Below the pieces are notes generated by a model, which worked only from the letters and a program-made list of their open reading frames with translations, was not told where the DNA came from and searched no databases. Shown piece after piece: positions 28,380 to 36,770 of a stretch of DNA of 64,000 nt. A program made the translations under genes and the position numbers. Each line of letters opens with the position of its first letter. Within the stretch, counting starts at the first letter, position 1. Source of the DNA: Neptunomonas marina (GTDB taxonomy: Bacteria > Pseudomonadota > Gammaproteobacteria > Pseudomonadales > Balneatricaceae); contig NZ_SACQ01000003.1 in NCBI RefSeq assembly GCF_004005935.1, forward strand, positions 62,001-126,000, read 5' to 3'.

Positions 28380-28868
28380 GTATCCTGCACGAAGCGCCTC
28401 TTCAATTTGAGGGTGCCGATCAAGCTCAGACCTAGGAAGCATTATTTCTAGGGCATTTGCTATCACCCAGCGATGCTGCCTATTTGATTCTGTGGCTAAT
28501 TGCTCCAGTAGTGGTGCTGACGCTAACTTGCGAGCAGCGCGCTCTGATAAAGCCCGGATTATTCCTTCTCGAATTCGGTAATGGTGTGGAACACGCAAGT
28601 GATTTACGAGAATTGGATATGCGATTTCGTATGAGCCAGAGAATTTTCGTTCGAGTAAAGGGTGTGGCGCGTTGTTTACTAAATCCCAAACGGAAACGAC
28701 TGACACGCCTACATGATTCAGTTCTTCGATAAGCAACGCCTCATCGACTCTGCATTCTTCAGACAACTTCTCAATCTCTGCTTCCTTCACAGCGCGTCTT
28801 GCGAGGTATTCTGGATCGTCTTCAAGGTTTGCCATTAGCTCTGCTGCAGTCATGCTTCCCTTCTTCAT
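28374..28868 (-). CDS. HEAT-like helical cassette protein
   Basis: 164 residues (159 if the ATG at 28853, with AAGGGA before it, is used). Helical, with two or three HEAT-like units: YEIAYPILVNHL, YRIREGIIRALSE, HRWVIANALEIM. Probably a protein-interaction or immunity-type scaffold, but nothing nearby identifies a partner. Stop inside attC D. Confidence 0.7.
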   Translation of the reverse strand: MKKGSMTAAELMANLEDDPEYLARRAVKEAEIEKLSEECRVDEALLIEELNHVGVSVVSVWDLVNNAPHPLLERKFSGSYEIAYPILVNHLRVPHHYRIREGIIRALSERAARKLASAPLLEQLATESNRQHRWVIANALEIMLPRSELDRHPQIEEALRAGYL

Positions 28869-28875
28869 CTCATAC

Positions 28876-28955
28876 CTCTAACGCTAAGCTTTGGGGCGGA
28901 CCACGCAGTGGGCCGTCCAGCAGCCGAAGGCCGCGACAACAGCGCCTTGTTATAT
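28876..28955 (-). repeat. attC site E (80 bp)
   Basis: Minus strand: ATATAACAAGGCGC ... AGCGTTAGAG. Confidence 0.85.
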
Positions 28956-29204
28956 TTTGTTTGTTGGCAACGATATTTCATGCTTATGATTTTCTAGCAG
29001 TTTAAGGCATATAACCCTTGCCATTGCGTCAGGCTTCCCGAAATTGCGCATCGTGAAATATAACCAAACACGATTTCGTAGCCACTTAGGTATTTCTTGC
29101 TCTTTACCATCCCACTCTTCGGTTAGCCAACGAGCTACCATTTTTTCATGTGGCTGCATGAAGTTTTGGTAATTCTTTAGCAAATATGTTTCTTTCTCGT
29201 TCAT
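28950..29204 (-). CDS. Small cassette protein of unknown function
   Basis: 84 residues from MNEKETYLLKNYQNF; the longer frame upstream is attC sequence. Contains MVARWLTEEW and VWLYFTMRNFGKPDAMARVICL, helical. No recognised family. The stop (TAA) is in the end of attC E. Confidence 0.65.
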   Translation of the reverse strand: MNEKETYLLKNYQNFMQPHEKMVARWLTEEWDGKEQEIPKWLRNRVWLYFTMRNFGKPDAMARVICLKLLENHKHEISLPTNKI

Positions 29205-29213
29205 GGCTAAAAA

Positions 29214-29340
29214 ATATAACGCCGCGTTAAGGGGCGCAGGCACGCAATACAAAAGTGACCGCATCACTCCTTAACCACTAAACCCAACGCAAACCAAAAA
29301 TGCCACGCGCGCTAAGTCCCTCTTTAACGCTTTGTTATGA
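29214..29340 (-). repeat. attC site F (127 bp)
   Basis: Minus strand: TCATAACAAAGCGTT ... CGCGGCGTTATAT. Confidence 0.82.
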
Positions 29341-29700
29341 GCCGGACTTGAGATAAACACCCACTTCTCTAAATTGAGATTTCAAATCCAGCATTTGTAT
29401 GTGTGCCAGTACTATTTGGAATAGATTAAACACTGCTGCTGCAAACATGCCCCCAGCCACATAGCCAGACCACATTTGTTTGTCAGGCTGGTATAACGTG
29501 TTGAAAGATAGAACAAAGAAAATGAGGCTAGAGAAACTTAATAGGTACTCATTACAACTATATAGGTACGAACTTTTCGAATAGTCATATTTGATTGTGA
29601 CTTTTCCGCCTGCTCGAGCCAACTTTAGGTGCAGTGAGTTGCCTACAGTTTTATAAGATACATCATTTCTATCAAGTACTTGCTCTACTTTTTCCAACAT
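29335..29700 (-). CDS. Two-helix membrane cassette protein
   Basis: 121 residues. A soluble N-terminus (VEQVLDRNDVSYKTVGNSLHLKLA, then KVTIKYDY) and two hydrophobic helices (LLSFSSLIFFVLSFNTLY; YVAGGMFAAAVFNLFQIVLA). Function unknown; a membrane effector or toxin is conceivable but not shown. Stop inside attC F. About 100 bp of leader lies between it and attC G. Confidence 0.68.
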   Translation of the reverse strand: MLEKVEQVLDRNDVSYKTVGNSLHLKLARAGGKVTIKYDYSKSSYLYSCNEYLLSFSSLIFFVLSFNTLYQPDKQMWSGYVAGGMFAAAVFNLFQIVLAHIQMLDLKSQFREVGVYLKSGS

Positions 29701-29801
29701 TCTTCAATGTCCTCCATGACTATTGGTTTAGCTGTACCACTAGCGTTAGTACTGCAATTTCTACGACCATTACTGCAAGGTGTGTTCAATATGCAAGAGG
29801 C

Positions 29802-29879
29802 TCATAACGTTGCCAACACCGGCCGAGCGTAACGAGGTCTAGCGCACATAGTGCACGATGCTGCTTGGCCTTGTTATAA
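29802..29879 (-). repeat. attC site G (78 bp)
   Basis: Minus strand: TTATAACAAGGCCA ... GGCAACGTTATGA. Follows the HEPN gene. Confidence 0.85.
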
Positions 29880-29880
29880 A

Positions 29881-31131
29881 TCACTTTAGCTTCATCTCTT
29901 CAATCCAGCCCATTAACTCTTTTTGAGAGTTGAAATCTCTTAGCTTTTCAATGACGACCATAATCGTAGTACCAACTATATTAATGAGAGTGAATAGCTC
30001 CGAATCAGATATCGACTTCTTGCCCCCATGTGCGACGCCACTTCTTTTACCGTAGTAATCCCGTACTAATGATATTAATTTTTTTCGTCCTTCGAGATTG
30101 TCAGCCATAATAAAAGCTACCGATTCGGCGACAGTACCTCCAATAGAATTGCCTCTTTCTGCTTTGAATAGTGACTCAAGTGCAACTATTAAGAACAGAA
30201 ATGCATTGCTTGACTCGTTCTGGGTAAGTGCAACTGAAAACCAATGAATAGCTCTTATCAAAGCCTCTTCTAGGTTATTTGTTTGTTTTTTCGACAATGC
30301 ATCTGAAACGAGAAAAATACCGATTTCATCCATTCTGCGGATTGCATCTTCGTTAATCTCAAATGGCCGAACAGAACCAACAGAATCACCCTGCGTGGTA
30401 ATGCCGGCTTCAGAGGCGATAAAACATTGCCTTTGAGTTTTTGGATGATCGCCCTTGAGACCAATGCGAATATCCTCTGACAAAGGATAAATAGCTTTTG
30501 TTGAAAACCTAAGCAGATCAATTGCTCGTCGGACTTCGTCTTTAGCGTATTCGAACGCTCTAATTGGTTCCGCGTTTACTTCAACAATCCCAACACACTC
30601 CCCTTGAAATTCGCTTCTACTTTGTTGTGCGATAAGTTCCTGAAAGCTTTTCTTGGATTCTTCATTACTCTTTGATGTTTTAATTATTGCACTGGACCTA
30701 TCGTTTATGTTTTTTATTAGGTATTCGTCACCCGGTACAAAGCGAACCTTGCCTATAGACAGGCAAGCCGATAATACGATTCCTTCAACTTTGAGAAAGA
30801 CAAAGTTATTCTGATCGAAGCTGGATAATTCGTTTGCTAGATCGGCTATTTTCTTTTCAAGATCACACGCTTGATTTGATAGCAATTCAGCAAAGACGGT
30901 TTTTAGCCTCCTCTCAATGTATTTCGAAGAAAACTTTTTCGAAAACTGATTTTGTTCGAGAAGTTTAGATACTACCTCATTAAAAGTTATGGCGGCTTCA
31001 TTTGTTAAGCTATAGGCAACACCATCATGTATTCGGAAACCAAGAAATTGCGATCGACCACCTGAAGGTAGAGCACCGTCAGCGGCAATTTTAAGATCAT
31101 CTGCAATTTTTTTAATAATATACTGGTTCAT
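29881..31131 (-). CDS. ApeA-like HEPN domain protein (cassette)
   Basis: 416 residues, by far the largest cassette ORF. The C-terminal third (about 300-400) looks like an ApeA-type HEPN domain: helix FLFLIVALESLFKAE, then SLVRDYYGKRSGVAHGG with Arg363 and His368 in the RX4H arrangement that forms the RNA-cutting site of active HEPN proteins. The N-terminal two thirds is unassigned, with a likely sensor role. HEPN proteins of this kind act in abortive anti-phage defence. It starts ATG within seven bases of attC H and its stop abuts attC G. Confidence 0.75.
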   Translation of the reverse strand: MNQYIIKKIADDLKIAADGALPSGGRSQFLGFRIHDGVAYSLTNEAAITFNEVVSKLLEQNQFSKKFSSKYIERRLKTVFAELLSNQACDLEKKIADLANELSSFDQNNFVFLKVEGIVLSACLSIGKVRFVPGDEYLIKNINDRSSAIIKTSKSNEESKKSFQELIAQQSRSEFQGECVGIVEVNAEPIRAFEYAKDEVRRAIDLLRFSTKAIYPLSEDIRIGLKGDHPKTQRQCFIASEAGITTQGDSVGSVRPFEINEDAIRRMDEIGIFLVSDALSKKQTNNLEEALIRAIHWFSVALTQNESSNAFLFLIVALESLFKAERGNSIGGTVAESVAFIMADNLEGRKKLISLVRDYYGKRSGVAHGGKKSISDSELFTLINIVGTTIMVVIEKLRDFNSQKELMGWIEEMKLK

Positions 31132-31137
31132 AGTGAT

Positions 31138-31185
31138 TTATAACGCCGCATTCAACGGTTTGTCCGCTGCAATACCTTGTTAACC
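31138..31185 (-). repeat. attC site H (48 bp, unusually short)
   Basis: Minus strand: GGTTAACAAGGTAT ... TGCGGCGTTATAA with only a few bases of loop. The ends pair as in the other sites, but the length is below the usual range. Confidence 0.65.
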
Positions 31186-31427
31186 CTCTTTGGCTCTAAG
31201 CTTTCTACCGGATAGTGCACAATCTCCTCTTCTCTAGCTACAAGCTTATACCGCTCTACGAAGTAAGGAATCTCCCGGTTTTCTGGCCAGTATTTTTCAG
31301 AAATAGCTGAAACAAATAGACCTGCATCCTCTTTGGCAACGGAGTAACAGATTTTCCGTACAGACGTTTTAATCTTAGATAGTTCTTTTGCCATTTCATC
31401 TTGAGGAATATTTCTCTTCGCCTCCAA
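31152..31427 (-). pseudogene. 3' part of a cassette gene split by a tandem repeat
   Basis: 91 codons in the same frame as the ORF that ends at 31440, separated by one TGA that lies in an 8-bp tandem repeat. The start (TTG at 31427, or ATG at 31394) has no clear ribosome site. With a single repeat copy the two parts would join as LLAIERLEAKRNIPQ. Either a dead 3' half or the switchable tail of a phase-variable gene. The stop lies in attC H. Confidence 0.6.
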
Positions 31428-31429
31428 CC

Positions 31430-31461
31430 GCTCAATCGCTCAATCGCTCAATCGCTCAATC
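31430..31461. repeat. Four copies of an 8-bp unit that break a cassette ORF
   Basis: GCTCAATC repeated four times without mismatch, plus a partial copy. Since 8 is not a multiple of three, each gain or loss shifts the frame; here the third coding-strand unit places a TGA in frame. Confidence 0.95.
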
Positions 31462-31835
31462 GCTAGTAGGACTCTTCGAATTCTATCAGGGATGCAATAC
31501 ATCCTTTTGCTTTCTAAGATATCAGATTCATTCAGCCCGTTTTTTACTATTTGGCTTGTAACTAGCCCCTTGAGCGACTTGGAATCTTGAATTAGATGAT
31601 CAATACCAGATCGGAATGAGCCATACTGACCTATTCCAATATATATCGCCCCAAAGATAGCCAGATTTACTCTTAAACTTCCCTTCCAAAGCTGAACGTG
31701 AACTTCAGTACTTTGACCATATATTAAATCTGAGTATTTTGAGACAACCTCTTTTAAGTAGCTCTCTGTTTCTTCAAGTTTTACCTCATCGAATTCTAGT
31801 TCGAAACGAAATTCCATCCCGGCAATAAGTGCCAC
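31440..31835 (-). CDS. 5' part of a split cassette gene, unknown function
   Basis: 131 residues. GTG start with AGGAG five bases upstream. The sequence FELEFDEVKLEETESYLKEV, then SLRVNLAIFGAIYIGIGQYGSFRSGIDHLI has no family I recognise. The ORF stops at TGA inside the 8-bp repeat and continues in the same frame in the next ORF; the original protein was probably about 220 residues. It is the first cassette, nearest to topB. Confidence 0.7.
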   Translation of the reverse strand: MALIAGMEFRFELEFDEVKLEETESYLKEVVSKYSDLIYGQSTEVHVQLWKGSLRVNLAIFGAIYIGIGQYGSFRSGIDHLIQDSKSLKGLVTSQIVKNGLNESDILESKRMYCIPDRIRRVLLAIERLSD

Positions 31836-31837
31836 AT

Positions 31838-32176
31838 TTTCTCCTTAGGGTTAACCGCCCGACTAGGGCATCATAGTAATTATTTAAATGATGTTATTTT
31901 ATTTTTCTGACGTTTAGACTGAGTTCTTAAATCACTGTTTTAAAAGGATTTAAATCAGCACCATCAGCTTCAGAAAAAATAGAGTGGCAGGTTTTCGCTT
32001 TGCGAGGCTTAAAAAACGGCAGGAAAAGTAGGCTGACTATCCATACAGTGTAAGGCACTTTTTCTTATGGTTCAGCTTCCTGCTTTCAAGCAACACGATC
32101 TATGCGTTTACTTGCCACAACACTAATAAAACAGTACATCGCGGGTGTCTGCGATGGCAAGGCCTGTTTTTAGGCA
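31838..32176. other. Intergenic region between topB and the cassette array
   Basis: No gene seen. It contains the ribosome site of the first cassette gene, an attC/attI-like GGTTAACC at 31850-31857, an AT-rich stretch (about 31875-31960) and a loose inverted repeat (GGCAGGAAAAGTAGGCTGA near 32020 against TCAGCTTCCTGC near 32072). No remnant of an integrase gene is visible. Confidence 0.6.
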
Positions 32177-34090
32177 TTACGCTTTCTTTTTGGTGGTTCT
32201 TCTTTTTCTCTTAAAGTTTCGGGGTTCCGCCGCTGGCAGGTGGCGTAAGGACTCGGGAACATCGCCCGCTTTCAACTGAACCACAATGGTTTCAACCTGC
32301 TTGACCAGCCCATCCATGAAGGGTTGATAGGCGTAGCCACGCTCAGCCATAGAGTGCAGTTGGTGCTCCCAGTGGGCGGTCATATCGGGATAGGTAGATT
32401 CTGGTGGTAAGGCATGAATCAGCCCCCGCCCTGCGGCGGTGCTTTTGATAAGTTTACCCGCGCGCGTTAACAGCTTGCGCTTTAGCAGCGTTTCAATAAT
32501 GCCCGCTCGTGTTGCTTCTGTGCCTAAGCCATCGGTCTCTTTGAGAATCTTTTTCAGCTCTTTGTCGGCAACAAATTTGGCGATTCCGGTCATCGCTTGT
32601 AGCAGCGTTGCTTCGGTAAAGTGCTTGGGCGGCTCTGTTTTGCGATCTTTTATCAAGCCTTCGGTACACGTCAGTTCCGCTCCCTTAGGTAAGGCCGGCA
32701 CGGTGTTATCGTCTTTATCCTGGGCATCTTTGCCCAGCAGCGCTTTCCAGCCGGGCTCAATTAGCACGCGCCCTTTGGCGATAAAGCAGCCTCCTGCAAT
32801 ATCAAAGATCAGCTTGGAGTCTGCATACATCGCCGCTGGATAGAATTGCATGATGTACTGGCGTGCAACTTGTTGGTAGATGTTGGCTTCGTGGGCTGAT
32901 AAACCACTCAACGACTGCTTTTTAGGGGTTGGAATAATCGCGTGGTGAGCATCCACTTTACTATCATTCCATGCTTTTGAGCGTAGCGTTTGATCAGCCC
33001 CGGCAACCGCCTGCGCCAATGCAACCTCATTGTTAGAGACGGCACCAAGCACTGCGCTGGCTTGCTTAAAGTGCTCTACCGGCAGGTGTCGGCTATCAGA
33101 GCGCGGATAGGTGATCAGCTTATGCTTTTCATACAGGGATTGGCACGCATCCAATACCTGCTGCGCGCTCATACCAAAGCGTTTGGCCGCATCAATCTGT
33201 AGGGCTGATAACGAATAGGGTAGTGGCGGCGCTTGTTTACTCTGCTTCTGCTCAGATGCCGTGACGGTAGCCAACTGGCCAGCTATACGTGATGCGACAT
33301 TCTCAACCAACTTACGGTTAAGCACTCTGCCCTCTTCATCCTGCCAAGGCTGGCATGCTTCGCTGGGTTGCCAGCGCGCTAAAATAGGGGCTTGTTGATA
33401 CGGAATAACAGCATCTAGGGTGTAGAAGTCCTTCGGGACGAAGTTCTCTATCTCTTCATCGCGGCGCACCACTAACCCAACCAACGGCGATTGTACGCGG
33501 CCAACCGATAGTACGCCTTTATAACCGGCCTTCTGCCCCAGCAGCGTATAGCCGCGAGACATGTTCATCCCGTATAACCAGTCAGCTCTTGAACGCGCCA
33601 GCGCAGATATAGATAACGGTATAAATTCGCGATTACTGCGCATCTGGCTAAGCGATGTCTTAACCGCTGGCAAGTTCAAGTCGCTAATCAGGAGGCGCTG
33701 AATCTTATCCTTCTTGGCCTTACTCACGCGGCAATAATCGATCACCTCATCCACAAGCAATTGGCCCTCGCGGTCAGGGTCACCGGCGTGCACAACTGTA
33801 TCAAACTCTTTGAGTAGCTTGCGCACAACACTCAGTTGCTTCGCTGCTTCCTTACGCGGTTTTAGCTTCCACTTGTCAGGAATAATGGGCAGATCATCAA
33901 GGTTCCAACGCTTATATTTTTCATCGTAAGCATCGGGTTCAACCTGCTCAAGCAAGTGGCCAATACACCAGGTAACCACATCGCCGTTGCCACAGCGGAT
34001 AAACCCTTGATCTTTCTTTTGCGGGCTCGGTAAAGCCGCAGCAATCGCGCGGCCAAGGCTGGGTTTTTCTGCAATAAAAAGGCGTGGCAT
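32177..34090 (-). CDS. topB: DNA topoisomerase III
   Basis: 637-residue type IA topoisomerase that unlinks DNA. Start MPRLFIAEKPSLGRAIAAALP; Toprim HAGDPDREGQLLVDEV; active-site Tyr in LITYPRSDSRHLP. Basic C-terminal tail (KRKRRTTKKKA) and no zinc fingers, like E. coli TopB. It stands between the cassette array and a diguanylate cyclase. Confidence 0.96.
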   Translation of the reverse strand: MPRLFIAEKPSLGRAIAAALPSPQKKDQGFIRCGNGDVVTWCIGHLLEQVEPDAYDEKYKRWNLDDLPIIPDKWKLKPRKEAAKQLSVVRKLLKEFDTVVHAGDPDREGQLLVDEVIDYCRVSKAKKDKIQRLLISDLNLPAVKTSLSQMRSNREFIPLSISALARSRADWLYGMNMSRGYTLLGQKAGYKGVLSVGRVQSPLVGLVVRRDEEIENFVPKDFYTLDAVIPYQQAPILARWQPSEACQPWQDEEGRVLNRKLVENVASRIAGQLATVTASEQKQSKQAPPLPYSLSALQIDAAKRFGMSAQQVLDACQSLYEKHKLITYPRSDSRHLPVEHFKQASAVLGAVSNNEVALAQAVAGADQTLRSKAWNDSKVDAHHAIIPTPKKQSLSGLSAHEANIYQQVARQYIMQFYPAAMYADSKLIFDIAGGCFIAKGRVLIEPGWKALLGKDAQDKDDNTVPALPKGAELTCTEGLIKDRKTEPPKHFTEATLLQAMTGIAKFVADKELKKILKETDGLGTEATRAGIIETLLKRKLLTRAGKLIKSTAAGRGLIHALPPESTYPDMTAHWEHQLHSMAERGYAYQPFMDGLVKQVETIVVQLKAGDVPESLRHLPAAEPRNFKRKRRTTKKKA

Positions 34091-34150
34091 CTGAAAACCT
34101 AAATGCGTATATCGAGATCAATAAAAACGGCAGTTTGCTAAATAGCTGAT

Positions 34151-35509
34151 TTAAGTACGCGCACTACTACGAATAATCTTATCTTGTGGCTCAGACTTGT
34201 GTGCAACCACGCGATTACGCCCAAGTTTCTTGGCGCTGTAAAGCGCGACATCGGCTAAGCGCACTAAGGCTTCTTCGCTGCGCTGGTCTCGCGGCGCACA
34301 CGCCACACCCACCGATAGCGTGATCGCCCGCTGACACTGCGGGCTGTTTTTAGACTCGCTCTCAACCGTCTTAATCAATGTATTGAGTTTTGATTCCGCC
34401 TCAGCTTTTGTGGTGTTGGGCAGAATCAACATAAACTCTTCACCGCCGTAGCGCACCACAACGTCACGCGCGCGCGTGTTCTCGGTTAGCACCTCTGCAA
34501 CAAAACGCAGCGCTTTGTCACCTTCGGGGTGGCCGTAGGTATCGTTGTACTGTTTAAAGTGGTCGATATCGATCATCGCCACCGCAACTTCATACTTCTG
34601 CGCAACAGCGGAGCGGATCTCTCGTTTTAGCGTATTACCTAGGCCGCGCCGGTTTAAGAGCCCCGTTAACGCATCGCGGTTAGATGCCATACTCAGCTCA
34701 GCACGCAGTTGCGCGTTGTAAAAGTGCAGCCCAAGTGTGTTACAGACACCGATAATCAACTTCTCATCATCTGTAGAGAGCAGCGGCTCTTGCGGTTTAT
34801 CAGAACGGATATGCAGCACACCAAATTGCATATCGCGGCAGAATATGGGGTAACAGGCAACGGACTTAATTGTCGTAAGGTTGGCTTGATCACACATCAT
34901 CATCTGTGTGGAGGAGCAATCTTTGTAGGCCTGCCCTTGGCGCAGCACCCAGCAGCTTTCAATGTCGATCTCGGTGTGGACACTCTCTTTATGCTCGCCC
35001 CAAGCGCCAATCAACTTCCAGCGTTTAAACTCGCGATCAGCGAATAGCACGCCTACCGTGTACTCCGGAAGAATGGTATTGAGCGAGCGCACGGCGATCT
35101 GTCGCAACTCTTTTAGGGAGCTGGCACCGGCAAGGAAATCCCCCATGCTGCGGATCTGTTCGAGGCGCTTTGTCCGCTGCAGCTCACTCTCGATAATCTC
35201 ATTTTTAGTCGCTGTTAGAATGTGCGCGTGCTCTTCTGCAAGACGGCGCTCTTCAACTTCGTTCTGCATTTTAGCCAGTGCATCGTTGAGCTCTTCATGG
35301 GCCGCTTGGCTGTCTTTCCAAAGCTCAACAACATACCAAAGCAACACTAAACCGGTTAAACCCAGTGCTAACGGCAACGCTGACAACGGCGCAAAGACTA
35401 GCTCGCTCATCTTGATCCAGAGCTGGCCGCCATCAACAACGTAAATACCGATAAACAGCACACTAAAGAGACCTAAGATCAACGGCAGGTCATCACGGTT
35501 TTTTTTCAT
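34151..35509 (-). CDS. Membrane-bound diguanylate cyclase with GAF-like sensor
   Basis: 452 residues: two N-terminal membrane helices (to about residue 60), a coiled coil (about 65-115), a GAF-like domain (about 120-270; with WVLRQGQAYKD) and a C-terminal GGDEF domain (about 285-440). The signature is GGEEF, an active variant, with the product-inhibition site RARD five residues before it. It should make cyclic di-GMP in response to an unknown signal. Confidence 0.93.
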   Translation of the reverse strand: MKKNRDDLPLILGLFSVLFIGIYVVDGGQLWIKMSELVFAPLSALPLALGLTGLVLLWYVVELWKDSQAAHEELNDALAKMQNEVEERRLAEEHAHILTATKNEIIESELQRTKRLEQIRSMGDFLAGASSLKELRQIAVRSLNTILPEYTVGVLFADREFKRWKLIGAWGEHKESVHTEIDIESCWVLRQGQAYKDCSSTQMMMCDQANLTTIKSVACYPIFCRDMQFGVLHIRSDKPQEPLLSTDDEKLIIGVCNTLGLHFYNAQLRAELSMASNRDALTGLLNRRGLGNTLKREIRSAVAQKYEVAVAMIDIDHFKQYNDTYGHPEGDKALRFVAEVLTENTRARDVVVRYGGEEFMLILPNTTKAEAESKLNTLIKTVESESKNSPQCQRAITLSVGVACAPRDQRSEEALVRLADVALYSAKKLGRNRVVAHKSEPQDKIIRSSART

Positions 35510-35676
35510 TCTTATCCTACATACATCAGGAACAGGACAACTAAAACAGCCGAGAAGTTGGCTGCACTCGTGTAATTAACTATTTGATCAATAGGCAGAA
35601 GTTAAGTTCGATTAGCCCCGCTATCACGTTACAAAAGCAGCGCTAAAACACTCACAACAGTTTAAGAAGTTTAGCA

Positions 35677-35701
35677 ACAAAAAAGGCAGCTTTCGCTGCC
35701 T
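35677..35701 (-). terminator. Intrinsic terminator of the Cache-HAMP gene
   Basis: On the minus strand AGGCAGC-GAAA-GCTGCCT followed by six T. A strong stem with a GAAA loop; it separates the Cache gene from the cyclase downstream. Confidence 0.88.
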
Positions 35702-35721
35702 CTTGCAAAGATGGGTGCTAA

Positions 35722-36585
35722 CTATTTCTGTTTCAGCTTTTTAAAGATCACCAGCAAGCTCTTCTGCATACGTTTTACCGCGTCTGCCAGTTCGCCAATC
35801 TCGTCGTTAGACTCCACGTTGATCTCTGTATCCATCTTACCCAAGCTCATTTGGCGAGCACTTTCAGACAGCTCACGGATCGGTTTTACCAAGGCGTGGT
35901 TCGAAATCCACAGGTTCACAGCGATAATCACCAGCAGAATAACCAGCCCCACCACCAGTGATAAAATCGTCGTCGCTTTTACCTTATCGTCGATCTCACG
36001 CTGGCGGCGCTCAATGACTAGGTCAATATCGTCGATGTAGAAGCCCGTACCTAGAATCCAGTTAAATTCAGGCAGATCGACAGCATAGGCCAACTTAGGT
36101 GCTGACTGCTCGATAGAGGGTTTGCGCCACATATATTCGACATAACCGCTACCATTACGGGCTGCACGGATCAGCTCTTCGATGAAGCGCACGCCATTCT
36201 CATCTTCAAGTTCGAGCGTATTTTTCCCCTCAAGGCTGATTTTGATCGGCTGAACCTGCGTGATGCCATCGTATGCGATCGCGAAAATATAGCCGTTGTT
36301 ACTGCCATAACGGATAGAACGCAACACCGCATCAACCTTCTGACGCACAACATCTTCAGGTTGATCGCTCTTGATGATTGGCAGGATGGATGTTTTCACA
36401 ATCGCTAAGTAATTTTTCAGCGACTCTTTTTTGGCTTCCATCATCGTCTGGCGTACTTGTACGATCTCCGCCTCACCCAATGAGCGGATTTGCGCAATCG
36501 AGATAAACAGCAGCGCAACCAGTGTGATCGTCAGGGGTAGAACTGTAAGTAAAAGGATCTTATGTTTTATTTTTAAATTTTTCAC
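35722..36585 (-). CDS. Cache-HAMP membrane receptor lacking an output domain
   Basis: 287 residues. GTG start with AAGGAG six bases upstream; longer frame rejected. First helix LLLTVLPLTITLVALLFISIA, periplasmic single-Cache domain (about 35-190, with GYIFAIAYDGITQVQP and FNWILGTGFYIDDID), second helix SLVVGLVILLVIIAVNLWI, then a HAMP domain (VKPIRELSESARQMSLGKM...EIGELADAVKRMQKSL). The protein ends right after HAMP, without the methyl-accepting or GGDEF module such receptors usually carry. Confidence 0.88.
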   Translation of the reverse strand: MKNLKIKHKILLLTVLPLTITLVALLFISIAQIRSLGEAEIVQVRQTMMEAKKESLKNYLAIVKTSILPIIKSDQPEDVVRQKVDAVLRSIRYGSNNGYIFAIAYDGITQVQPIKISLEGKNTLELEDENGVRFIEELIRAARNGSGYVEYMWRKPSIEQSAPKLAYAVDLPEFNWILGTGFYIDDIDLVIERRQREIDDKVKATTILSLVVGLVILLVIIAVNLWISNHALVKPIRELSESARQMSLGKMDTEINVESNDEIGELADAVKRMQKSLLVIFKKLKQK

Positions 36586-36770
36586 CGAACGCTCCTTCGG
36601 GGCGAATATCCTTGAAATGTGGAGTCCTCCACACCATTCAGCCAAGGTCAAGGTTTTGTAGTTGGCCAGCCGACATTCTACTGAAAAACGATGACAACAA
36701 AACTAAATAACCGATCTTTTTCAAAGACTTTGGCTTCATTACGACTAATAGCCTAGTGCCGCGTATTTGA

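Larger units (their letters stand above)
26003..31837 (-). mobile_element. Integron cassette array without integrase (nine cassette-like units, eight attC)
   Basis: All ORFs lie on the minus strand, each short and separated by an attC-like site. Read on the minus strand, every site opens with xxxTAACAAG and closes with a CGTTAxxx-type core (seven with GCGTTA-like ends); stop codons often fall inside the site. The genes are more AT-rich than their neighbours and mostly unknown. No integron integrase is found in the window: the next gene on the promoter side is topB. This fits a CALIN (cluster of attC sites lacking an integrase) or the distal part of an array whose integrase has been lost or lies elsewhere. 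A possible first boundary is GGTTAACC at 31850-31857. Confidence 0.88.

Noticed and set aside
31838-32176. Remnant of an integron integrase next to the first cassette
   Set aside because: No reading frame or motif of IntI in any frame in this stretch.
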